The position numbers and the translations under genes are program-made. From positions 6,386,001 through 6,450,000 of the forward strand of contig NZ_CP061281.1 of the NCBI RefSeq assembly GCF_014621695.1: DNA of 64,000 nt, read 5' to 3'. A model generated the notes under the pieces. The model saw nothing but the letters and a program-made list of their open reading frames with translations. It had not been told where the DNA came from and did not search any database. Origin of the DNA: Streptomyces xanthii (GTDB lineage: Bacteria; Actinomycetota; Actinomycetes; Streptomycetales; Streptomycetaceae). Shown piece by piece: positions 27,018-33,938 of this stretch (position 1 is the stretch's first letter; each line of letters starts with the position of its first letter).

Positions 27018-27040
27018 GAACACCCCCCAAAGGGGTGTTC
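27018..27040 (+). terminator. First hairpin after pafA
   Basis: GAACACCCC pairs with GGGGTGTTC around a short C/A loop, starting 24 bases after the stop codon. Confidence 0.6.
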
Positions 27041-27050
27041 GAGGCGTTCA

Positions 27051-27089
27051 GGAAGGGCCCCGTGCGAATCATTCGTACGGGGCCCTTCC
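27051..27089 (+). terminator. Second hairpin after pafA
   Basis: GGAAGGGCCCCGT pairs perfectly with ACGGGGCCCTTCC (13 bp). The loop itself contains the short inverted pair CGAATCATTCG. With the preceding hairpin it forms a double terminator. Confidence 0.75.
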
Positions 27090-27158
27090 GCTGCCCGTGG
27101 CACAGTTGCCCGAGGGCCTAGAGTGGCCGGACCGTATTCGAGCGACATGAGGATCACT

Positions 27159-28175
27159 GTGCGACGGCGACTTGCAGCTCTACTGATCGTGCCGGCACTG
27201 GCGCTGACCGCGGCGGCCTGTGGCAGCGACGACGGCAAGAAGGACTCGGCGGACAAGGCGGACTCCTCCTCCGCGCCGAAGTCGGCCGAGGTGCCCAAGC
27301 CCGTCGACACCGCGAACCCGATGCCGAAGGTCGCAGGTGACGTCGGCAAGAAGGCGTCCATCACGCTGCCCAAGGGCGACCCGAGCGGCAAGTTCGTCGT
27401 GCACACGCTCTCCGAGGGCGACGGCGCCGAGGTCAAGAAGAACGACCTGGTGACGATGAACTTCACCGGCAAGGTCTGGAAGGGTGGCAAGGACCTCGGC
27501 ACCACGTACGGCAAGCAGGGCGGCGGCGACCAGATGGTGACCGCCGGCGCCGAGGGCCAGCTGCCGGCGTTCGCGCAGGCCGTGGTGGGGCAGAAGGAAG
27601 GCAGCCGGGTGCTCGTCGTGGCGCCGCCGGCCGCCGGCTTCGGCCCCCAGGGCAACCCGCAGGCGGGCGTCTCGGGCGAGGACACGCTGGTCTTCGCGGT
27701 CGACGTCGGCAAGGTCGTCCCGAAGAAGGTCGAGGGCACGCAGGCCGCGATCCCGTCCGACCTGCCGCAGATCAAGGCCGACGAGGAGAAGCCGGCCACG
27801 ATCTCCGTCCCGAAGAACGACCCGCCGAAGAAGCTCGTCGACCAGGTCCTCATCAAGGGCAAGGGCGCCGAGATCAAGAACGGCCAGACGGTCAGCATGC
27901 AGTACAGCGGTGCCGCCTGGAAGATCAACGAGGGCAAGGCGAAGGCCGAGCTGTTCGACTCCTCCTGGAACCGCGGCGGCCAGCCGTTCACCACGCCCAT
28001 CGGGCAGGGCCAGGTCATCCAGGGCTGGGACAAGGGCATCGTCGGCAAGCACGTGGGCGACCGCGTCCTGCTGGTGATCCCGCCGGAGCAGGCCTACGGC
28101 GAGAAGGACCAGGGCAAGGCCCTGCCGGCCAACTCCACGCTCGTCTTCGTCGTGGACATCCTCGCCGCGCACTGA
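27159..28175 (+). CDS. FKBP-type peptidyl-prolyl isomerase lipoprotein
   Basis: A 338-residue exported lipoprotein with two FKBP-like domains. The signal peptide ends with the lipobox Cys in ALTAAACGSDD, followed by a Lys/Asp/Ser linker. The first FKBP region (about residues 70-190) is degenerate and lacks several active-site aromatics. The second (about 200-338) has LFDSSWNRG, QVIQGWDKGIVGKHVGDR and PPEQAYGEK, which match active FKBP. GTG 27159 is preferred because GAGG lies six bases upstream; ATG 27147 is an alternative four codons earlier. Likely acts on folding outside the membrane. A soluble FKBP gene follows. Confidence 0.88.
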   Translation: MRRRLAALLIVPALALTAAACGSDDGKKDSADKADSSSAPKSAEVPKPVDTANPMPKVAGDVGKKASITLPKGDPSGKFVVHTLSEGDGAEVKKNDLVTMNFTGKVWKGGKDLGTTYGKQGGGDQMVTAGAEGQLPAFAQAVVGQKEGSRVLVVAPPAAGFGPQGNPQAGVSGEDTLVFAVDVGKVVPKKVEGTQAAIPSDLPQIKADEEKPATISVPKNDPPKKLVDQVLIKGKGAEIKNGQTVSMQYSGAAWKINEGKAKAELFDSSWNRGGQPFTTPIGQGQVIQGWDKGIVGKHVGDRVLLVIPPEQAYGEKDQGKALPANSTLVFVVDILAAH

Positions 28176-28236
28176 CCCCCGCGACAGTGGCAGACTGTCC
28201 CGGTTGTCCGACAGCCAACCAGCAGGAGCACTACAC

Positions 28237-28611
28237 GTGAGCATCGACAAGCCCGAGGTCGACTTCCCGGTCGGCGAGCCGCCGGCGGACCTCCAGATCA
28301 AGGACATCTGGGAGGGCGACGGCGCCGTGGCCAAGGCCGGCGACTTCGTCAAGGTCCACTACGTGGGCGTGGCCTTCTCCACCGGTGAGGAGTTCGACGC
28401 CTCCTGGAACCGCGGCAACCCGCTGGAGTTCCAGCTCGGTGCCGGCCAGGTCATCGCGGGCTGGGACCAGGGCGTGCAGGGCATGAAGGTCGGCGGCCGT
28501 CGTGAGCTGACGATCCCCTCGCACCTCGCGTACGGCGAGCGCGGCGCCGGTGGCGGCCGCATCGCCCCGGGCGAGACGCTGATCTTCGTCTGCGACCTGG
28601 TCGCCGTCTGA
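28237..28611 (+). CDS. Soluble FKBP-type peptidyl-prolyl isomerase
   Basis: A 124-residue single-domain FKBP without signal peptide, so cytosolic. Active-site features are visible: VHYVGVAFSTGEEFDASW, the Val-Ile-x-Gly-Trp core in GQVIAGWDQGVQGM, and IPSHLAYGERGAGG. It catalyses cis-trans isomerisation of prolyl bonds. GTG 28237 follows AGGAG at normal spacing. It is close to and in the same direction as the lipoprotein FKBP (61 bases apart) and ends at a strong terminator. Confidence 0.93.
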   Translation: MSIDKPEVDFPVGEPPADLQIKDIWEGDGAVAKAGDFVKVHYVGVAFSTGEEFDASWNRGNPLEFQLGAGQVIAGWDQGVQGMKVGGRRELTIPSHLAYGERGAGGGRIAPGETLIFVCDLVAV

Positions 28612-28641
28612 CGGTCCGCGCGAGCGAGCCGAACGTCGCGA

Positions 28642-28673
28642 GAAGGGCCCGTGCCGGCCGGCACGGGCCCTTC
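28642..28673 (+). terminator. Terminator after the soluble FKBP gene
   Basis: GAAGGGCCCGTGCC pairs perfectly with GGCACGGGCCCTTC around a GGCC loop, followed by a short pyrimidine stretch. Confidence 0.85.
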
Positions 28674-28809
28674 CGCCTTTCCACCGGCGGGCCGCCGCTT
28701 TGCCTCGGCTTTGCCCCTGGCTTTTGCCGCGACACCCCGGGGCGGTACGGTCGACGATCGGGAGCACTGAGGGAGCGCGCGGGGAGCCTCCGGGGACGAA
28801 AGGGCGTCG

Positions 28810-29763
28810 ATGGCCATTGCCAAGGCCGAGCGGCTGATGAATCTGGCGCTGTGTCTGCTCGGGACGCGCCGACCGCTCAGCAAGCGGGAGCTGCGGAGCT
28901 CCATCGAGGCCTACCTGGAGGCGGGCAGCGACGACTCCTTCAACCGCATGTTCGAGCGTGACAAGGACGATCTGCGCGAGCTGGGCCTGGTCATCGAGAC
29001 CGTGGAGAACCTGGACGGCGAGATCGGCTACCAGGCCCGCCGCGACAGCAACCGGCTGCCGCCCATCGCCCTCGACGCCGAGGAGGCAGCGGCCCTCGGC
29101 CTCGCCGCCAAGGTGTGGCAGCAGGCCCGCCTCGCCGGCGCCGCCAGCGGCGCCCTGCAGAAGCTGCGCGCCGCCGGCATGCCCGAGGACGTGGACCCGT
29201 ACGAGCCGCACGGTGCGCTCGAGCCCCGGATCCCGGTGCGCGAGGCGTCCTTCGAGCCCCTGATGCTGGCCTGCCGCGACCGCCGCCCCGTCGTCTTCGA
29301 CTACCGCAAGGCCAACGCCGCGCGCCCCGAGCAGCGCCAGGTCGAGCCCTGGGCCCTGGAGTGCTGGCGCGGCCACTGGTACCTGGCCGGCTGGGACCGG
29401 GACCGGGAGGCCGAGCGCGTCTTCCGCCTCTCCCGGATCACCGGCAAGGTCCGCTCCCGCGCGGGCCGCTTCAAGGCGCCCGTACCGGACGTGGTGACCG
29501 TGCGTGAGACCGTCGCGAGCTGGGCCGGCGAGACCGCCGACCGCTCCGCCCTGATCCGCCTGCGCGCCGGTGCCGGCTACCCGCTGCGCGCCAAGGCCGT
29601 CTCCGTACGCGACCTGGGCGACGGCTGGGACGAGGTGGAGATCCCGTACGGGCACGGGCTCGACGCCTGGCTCGTGGAGTTCGGCCCCGACGTGGTCGTG
29701 CTCGAGCCCGCCGAACTGCGGGCCGACGTGGTGGAGCGGCTGCGCGCCGTGGCCAAGGGCTGA
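28810..29763 (+). CDS. pafB: WYL-domain regulator PafB
   Basis: Half of the PafBC heterodimer, which in mycobacteria activates the RecA/LexA-independent DNA-damage response. The 317-residue protein has an N-terminal winged helix-turn-helix (MAIAKAERLMNLALCLLGTR, LSKRELRSSI), a WYL domain with FDYRKANAARPEQRQVEPW and HWYLAGWDRDREAERVFRLS, and a C-terminal WCX extension. ATG 28810 follows AAAGGG. The pafC start is 14 bases after its stop, a tight two-gene unit. Despite the name and place, PafBC is not needed for pupylation itself. Confidence 0.92.
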   Translation: MAIAKAERLMNLALCLLGTRRPLSKRELRSSIEAYLEAGSDDSFNRMFERDKDDLRELGLVIETVENLDGEIGYQARRDSNRLPPIALDAEEAAALGLAAKVWQQARLAGAASGALQKLRAAGMPEDVDPYEPHGALEPRIPVREASFEPLMLACRDRRPVVFDYRKANAARPEQRQVEPWALECWRGHWYLAGWDRDREAERVFRLSRITGKVRSRAGRFKAPVPDVVTVRETVASWAGETADRSALIRLRAGAGYPLRAKAVSVRDLGDGWDEVEIPYGHGLDAWLVEFGPDVVVLEPAELRADVVERLRAVAKG

Positions 29764-29777
29764 GGGGACGTACGACC

Positions 29778-30740
29778 ATGGCTGCCAACGCCATCGACCA
29801 GACCCGGCGGATGCTCTCCCTGGTGACGTATCTGCGCGAGCGCCCCGGCGCCCACGTCAGCGACGTCGCGCGGGCCTTCGGCATCACCGAGGACGAGCTG
29901 ATCTCCGACCTCGACGTGCTGCCCCTGTGCGGCACCAGCTTCCGCGGCGGCGACCTGCTCGACATCGACACCGACGGCGACCGCATCTGGTGGCACAACC
30001 CGGCCGCCCTGTCGGCGGAGGCCGCCGAGCCGCTGCGCATCGCCTCCGACGAGGCCACCGCGCTGCTCGTCGCCGCGCGCGCCGTCGCGACGCTCCCGGG
30101 CCTGCGCGAGAGCGACCGGCTCGCGCTGCTGCGGGCGACCGCCAAGCTGGAGACCGCCGCCGGCGAGATGGCCGGCGCCAGCGCCCGGCTGAACGTGACC
30201 TTCGAGTCCGAGGGCGGCGTCTTCGCCGACGTGGACCGGGCGATCTCCGAGCGGCGCCGGCTGTGGATCCGCTACTACTCGCCCGCCCGCGACGAGGTCA
30301 CCGAGCGCGAGATCGACCCGATCCGGCTCGTCAGCGTCGGGCACACCTACGTGGAGGCGTGGTGCCGTCGCTCCGAGGCGCGGCGCACTTTCCGGCTCGA
30401 CCGGGTCGCCGAGATCCGCGTCCTCGACGAGGCCTCGGCCCCGCCGGAGATCGAACTGCGCGACCTGTCCGAGGCGCTCGTGCAGCCCGCCGCCGAGGAC
30501 CCCGAGGTCGTCGTCGAGGTCGGCCCCGGCGGGCGCTGGGTCGCCGAGTACTACCCGCACGACAGCGCCGAGGAGCTGCCCGACGGCGGGCTGCGGATCA
30601 CGCTGCGCACCCCCGACCCGTCCTCGCTGCGCCGGCTCGCGCTGCGGCTCGGCGGCGACGGGCACATCGTCGCCCCCGCCGACCTGGCCGACAGCGCGCG
30701 CGACGCGGCCCGGGAGGCCCTCGCGGCGTACGAGTTGTGA
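29778..30740 (+). CDS. pafC: WYL-domain regulator PafC
   Basis: The 320-residue partner of PafB with the same layout: winged helix-turn-helix (TRRMLSLVTYLRERPGAHVS), WYL domain (LWIRYYSPARDEVTEREIDP, HTYVEAWCRRSEARRTFRLD) and a WCX-type C terminus. WYL domains in this pair are thought to sense single-stranded nucleic acid. The ATG at 29778 has GAGGGGAC upstream. A small zinc-ribbon gene follows. Confidence 0.92.
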   Translation: MAANAIDQTRRMLSLVTYLRERPGAHVSDVARAFGITEDELISDLDVLPLCGTSFRGGDLLDIDTDGDRIWWHNPAALSAEAAEPLRIASDEATALLVAARAVATLPGLRESDRLALLRATAKLETAAGEMAGASARLNVTFESEGGVFADVDRAISERRRLWIRYYSPARDEVTEREIDPIRLVSVGHTYVEAWCRRSEARRTFRLDRVAEIRVLDEASAPPEIELRDLSEALVQPAAEDPEVVVEVGPGGRWVAEYYPHDSAEELPDGGLRITLRTPDPSSLRRLALRLGGDGHIVAPADLADSARDAAREALAAYEL

Positions 30741-30829
30741 CATTCGCCGCATGTGCGGCGATTTGGGCGGCGAGTGAGGCGCGGGACGACACGCGGTGCT
30801 CCGGGTGACAGGTAAGAGAAGGGTGTGAG

Positions 30830-31120
30830 GTGGGCGACATGGGTGGAGCGACCGGACTGATGGGCGTCTCCGGAATATCCGCCGTGGCGGGGATCCCGGC
30901 GCCCGTGGTCTTCAAGGCCGCCTGCCCGCACTGCCGGGCCCGCTTCGAACTCGCCGCGTCCGCGCTCCGCTTGGTGATCGGCGGCAGCCGCCGCACCACC
31001 TTCTACTCCTTCACCTGCCCCGAGTGCGCCAGCTCCGTGCGCAAGCCGGCCGGTGAGCGCATCGTCGAACTCCTCACCGGCGGCGGGGTGCGCACCCTGC
31101 GCCTCCATCAGACCGTCTAG
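30830..31120 (+). CDS. Small zinc-ribbon protein, unknown function
   Basis: A 96-residue protein with two Cys pairs, CPHC and CPEC, about 35 residues apart (FKAACPHCRARFELAAS and FTCPECASSVRKPAG), the pattern of a treble-clef or zinc-ribbon fold. The N-terminal 25 residues are Gly/Ala-rich. GTG 30830 follows GAAGGG at six bases; ATG 30839 with GAGGTG is an alternative. It lies in a same-strand run pafB-pafC-this gene-small membrane protein-tatA. Function unknown; conserved Streptomyces proteins of this type are usually called hypothetical. Confidence 0.75.
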   Translation: MGDMGGATGLMGVSGISAVAGIPAPVVFKAACPHCRARFELAASALRLVIGGSRRTTFYSFTCPECASSVRKPAGERIVELLTGGGVRTLRLHQTV

Positions 31121-31129
31121 GCTCGGCGC

Positions 31130-31327
31130 ATGTTCTGGGCGATGCTGGCGGTGGCCGTGGGGTTCGTGGGACTCGCCGTCCTGGCGGTTCTCGCGGTGAG
31201 GGTGTTCGTCGAGGCGCAGCGCCTGAGCCGCCAAGTCGCCGACACGACACGGCGTATCAACAGCGCGGCCGAAGAGCTGGAGCGCGCCGCCGTGAGTGTC
31301 GCGAAGGCCGGCGGCGACGCGGTCTGA
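31130..31327 (+). CDS. Small single-span membrane protein
   Basis: A 65-residue protein with one N-terminal transmembrane segment (residues about 3-25, MLAVAVGFVGLAVLAVLAV) and an amphipathic charged tail (QRLSRQVADTTRRINSAAEE). It lies between pafC and tatA and has a TatA-like outline but no TatA signature. TAGGCT at 31118-31123 is followed by six bases and the ATG, so it may be translated from a leaderless mRNA; no SD sequence is visible. Function unknown. Confidence 0.65.
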   Translation: MFWAMLAVAVGFVGLAVLAVLAVRVFVEAQRLSRQVADTTRRINSAAEELERAAVSVAKAGGDAV

Positions 31328-31609
31328 CAGCGTGTCGCGCGTCCCGGTGCGGACGCGGACCTGCGCCCGAAGCGGCGATGGAAAGCGCTTTACCCCCGCG
31401 GCCTGTCGGTCCGTGGGGTCCGCCGGGTACGCTCCTTTACGCGGCCTGGGAGCGAGGCGCGGGCCGCAAGCGGGAGTACGCACGGGGATTGCCCCGTGTT
31501 CACCCCCACGGGATACGATCGCTGCCAGCACGGTGGTCGGACAACAGTCCGAAGTCCGGCCGGTACCGGCAGCCCCGCCCCTGCCGCCTCAGTGAGAAGG
31601 TAAACGCAT

Positions 31610-31906
31610 ATGTTCGGTGGAAAGATCGGCGCCCCCGAGTTGATCATCCTGCTCGTGGTCATCCTCCTCCTGTTCGGCGCGAAGAAGCTTCCGGACATGG
31701 CGCGCTCGCTCGGCAAGTCCGCCCGCATCCTCAAGAGCGAGGCGAAGGCCATGAAGAGCGAGGGTGGCAACAAGGATGCCGCTCCGTCCGACCCGCCGAA
31801 GGCGGGCGAGCAGCCTCCGGCCCAGCGCACCATCCAGGCCGCTCCCGGCGATGTGAGCAGCTCGCGTCCTGTGACCGAGCAGACGAACCAGACGACGCAG
31901 AGCTGA
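31610..31906 (+). CDS. tatA: Sec-independent translocase subunit TatA
   Basis: Forms the protein-conducting assembly of the twin-arginine pathway. The 98-residue protein has the N-terminal helix [20 protein letters not shown], the conserved hinge [16 protein letters not shown] and an amphipathic helix, then a polar tail. ATG 31610 follows AGAAGG. It is followed by tatC after 51 bases; no tatB is here, as is normal in Streptomyces where tatB lies elsewhere. The 282 bases upstream hold nothing I recognise. Confidence 0.95.
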   Translation: MFGGKIGAPELIILLVVILLLFGAKKLPDMARSLGKSARILKSEAKAMKSEGGNKDAAPSDPPKAGEQPPAQRTIQAAPGDVSSSRPVTEQTNQTTQS

Positions 31907-31957
31907 TCCAAGGCCGCCCCGGTAGCGGCGGCCTGTCGCACGAGATGAGGACGTGGG

Positions 31958-32926
31958 TTGCTCAAGTCTGCCCGCAAACAGGAGAAGGACCCCGAGGGGC
32001 GGATGCCGCTCGCGGAGCACCTGCGTGAGCTTCGCAACCGACTCGGGAAGGCCGTCCTGGCCATCCTCGTCGTCACGATCGTCGCCGCCTTCTACTACAA
32101 GGACATCATCGAGTTCTTCACGAACCCGGTCCTCGAGTCGGTCGGCTGCGACAAGACCTTCGCCGAACTGACGGCCAAGGCGGCGGACAACAAGGACGCC
32201 AACGAGCAGTGCGCCCGCATCGTGCTCAACGGCCTGATCACGCCCTTCACGCTCGCCCTGAAGGTCTCCCTCATGGCCGGTGTGATCGGTGCGTCGCCGG
32301 TCTGGCTCTACCAGCTGTGGGGCTTCGTCGCCCCCGGCCTGCACAAGCACGAGAAGAAGTACGCGACCGCCTTCGTGGCCACCGGCGTTCCGCTGTTCCT
32401 CGGCGGCGCGTTCTTCGCGTACAAGACCCTGCCGACGATGGCGCGGGTGCTGCTCGACTTCTCGCCGGCGAACATCGACAACCAGCTGCCGCTCGACGAC
32501 CTGCTGGACCTGATCACCCGCATGGTGATCGTCTTCGGTCTCTCCTTCGAGCTGCCGCTGCTCCTGGTCATGCTCAACCTCACCGGCGTGCTCAGCGGCA
32601 GGAAGATGCTCGGCTGGTGGCGCGGCATGATCATGGGCATCACCGTCTTCGCGGCGGTGGCCACGCCCAGCACCGACCCGCTGACGATGCTCGCCCTCGC
32701 GGGACCGATCTGGGTGCTCTACTTCGCCGCGACCGGCTTCTCGCTCCTGAACGACCGGCGCAAGCGGCTCATCGAGGCGGCGGGCCCCGATGACGACGAG
32801 GCGTCCGAGCTCGACCTCACGCCCGAGGAGATCGGCGAGGTCGAGACGGTGAGCGCCAGCCGCTCGGTGCCCGAGCAGTCCACCGGCGAGCAGGACCGGA
32901 TCAACGGTTACGACGATGTGACCTGA
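31958..32926 (+). CDS. tatC: Sec-independent translocase subunit TatC
   Basis: Receptor for twin-arginine signal peptides. The 322-residue protein has six membrane segments. The N terminus is MPLAEHLRELRNRLGKAVLA, with the conserved HLxELRxR, and the loop blocks PVWLYQLWGFVAPGL and FGLSFELPLLLVML follow. The acidic C-terminal tail (about 50 residues) is typical of actinobacteria. The start is TTG at 31958, with GAGG seven bases upstream; no ATG or GTG in frame fits. It is in the operon tatA-tatC. Confidence 0.95.
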   Translation: MLKSARKQEKDPEGRMPLAEHLRELRNRLGKAVLAILVVTIVAAFYYKDIIEFFTNPVLESVGCDKTFAELTAKAADNKDANEQCARIVLNGLITPFTLALKVSLMAGVIGASPVWLYQLWGFVAPGLHKHEKKYATAFVATGVPLFLGGAFFAYKTLPTMARVLLDFSPANIDNQLPLDDLLDLITRMVIVFGLSFELPLLLVMLNLTGVLSGRKMLGWWRGMIMGITVFAAVATPSTDPLTMLALAGPIWVLYFAATGFSLLNDRRKRLIEAAGPDDDEASELDLTPEEIGEVETVSASRSVPEQSTGEQDRINGYDDVT

Positions 32927-32956
32927 GGTAACCGCGGTTCGCGGCAGGGCACTTGC

Positions 32957-32969
32957 TAGGGTCCGGCCG
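32957..32969 (+). promoter_or_regulatory. Leaderless-type -10 element before the lipid kinase gene
   Basis: TAGGGT at 32957-32962 is followed by exactly six bases and the GTG start. No ribosome site is visible. Confidence 0.5.
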
Positions 32970-33856
32970 TGAGCAGCGACATCACCCTCTTCGTCAATCC
33001 CACCGCGGGACGCGGCCGGGGCGCACACGCTGCGCAGCCGGCCGCTTCCGCGTTGCGGGCCGCCGGATTCTCCGTGCGCACGGTCATCGGGGAGGACGCC
33101 ACCGACGCCCTCGCACGCGCGCGTGCCGCCGTGGCCGAGGGCACGGGTGCCCTCGTGGCCGTCGGCGGCGACGGGCTCGTGAACCTCGCCCTGCAGGCCG
33201 TCGCCGGCACCCGCACCCCGCTCGGCATCGTCGCCGTCGGCACCGGCAACGACTTCGCGCGCGCTCTCGGACTGCCCGTCCGCGATCCGGCGGCGGCCGG
33301 CGCGCTCGTCGCCGAGGCGCTCAAGGGGGAACGGATCCGCGAGGTCGACCTGGGGCGGATCGGCGACCACTGGTTCGGCACCGTCCTCGCCTCCGGCTTC
33401 GACTCCCGCGTCAACGACCGCGGCAACCGGATGCGGCTGCCGCTCGGCCGCTTCAAGTACGACCTGGCGATCGCCCTGGAACTGGCCGCCTTCAAGCCGG
33501 TGCCCTTCCGTCTCACGCTCGACGACGGCTCCGCGCGCGAGGTGGCCGCCACCCTGGTCGCCGTCGGCAACGGCACCTCCTACGGAGGCGGCATGCGGAT
33601 ATGCGCCGACGCCGAGATGGACGACGGGCTCTTCGACGTGACCGTCGTGGGGGACTGCTCGCGCACCACCCTGCTGCGTGTCTTCCCGCGCGTCTACAAG
33701 GGCACCCATCTGACCCACCCCAAGGTCACCGTGTACCGCGCGCGCCGCGTCGAGCTCGCCGCGCCCGACATCACGGCGTACGCGGACGGGGAGCCGGTGG
33801 GGGCTCTGCCTCAGGTCGCCGAGTGTGTCCCGGCGGCCGTTCGCGTGCTGGTCTGA
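32969..33856 (+). CDS. Diacylglycerol kinase-like lipid kinase
   Basis: A 295-residue DAGK_cat family enzyme. Nucleotide-binding motifs are FVNPTAGRGRG, the GGDG loop in VAVGGDGLVNLAL and GTGNDFARALG. The C-terminal beta domain has the conserved YGGGMRICADAEMDDGLFD. The family phosphorylates diacylglycerol or related lipids at the inner membrane face; the exact lipid is not certain. GTG 32969 probably begins a leaderless mRNA. It lies between tatC and a Ski2-like helicase gene, all in the same direction. Confidence 0.88.
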   Translation: MSSDITLFVNPTAGRGRGAHAAQPAASALRAAGFSVRTVIGEDATDALARARAAVAEGTGALVAVGGDGLVNLALQAVAGTRTPLGIVAVGTGNDFARALGLPVRDPAAAGALVAEALKGERIREVDLGRIGDHWFGTVLASGFDSRVNDRGNRMRLPLGRFKYDLAIALELAAFKPVPFRLTLDDGSAREVAATLVAVGNGTSYGGGMRICADAEMDDGLFDVTVVGDCSRTTLLRVFPRVYKGTHLTHPKVTVYRARRVELAAPDITAYADGEPVGALPQVAECVPAAVRVLV

Positions 33857-33938
33857 GGCCCGCCGGCGGTCGGCGTCCGAGTGCTTAGCGGATAATGATC
33901 GTCCGATGTCAGTGGCGGCCGGTAGGCTCGAAAGCACG

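Noticed and set aside
33906..33938. Longer helicase start at ATG 33906
   Set aside because: The eleven added residues run across the TAGGCT element; the start at 33939 gives the usual MTEDLSPAERY beginning.
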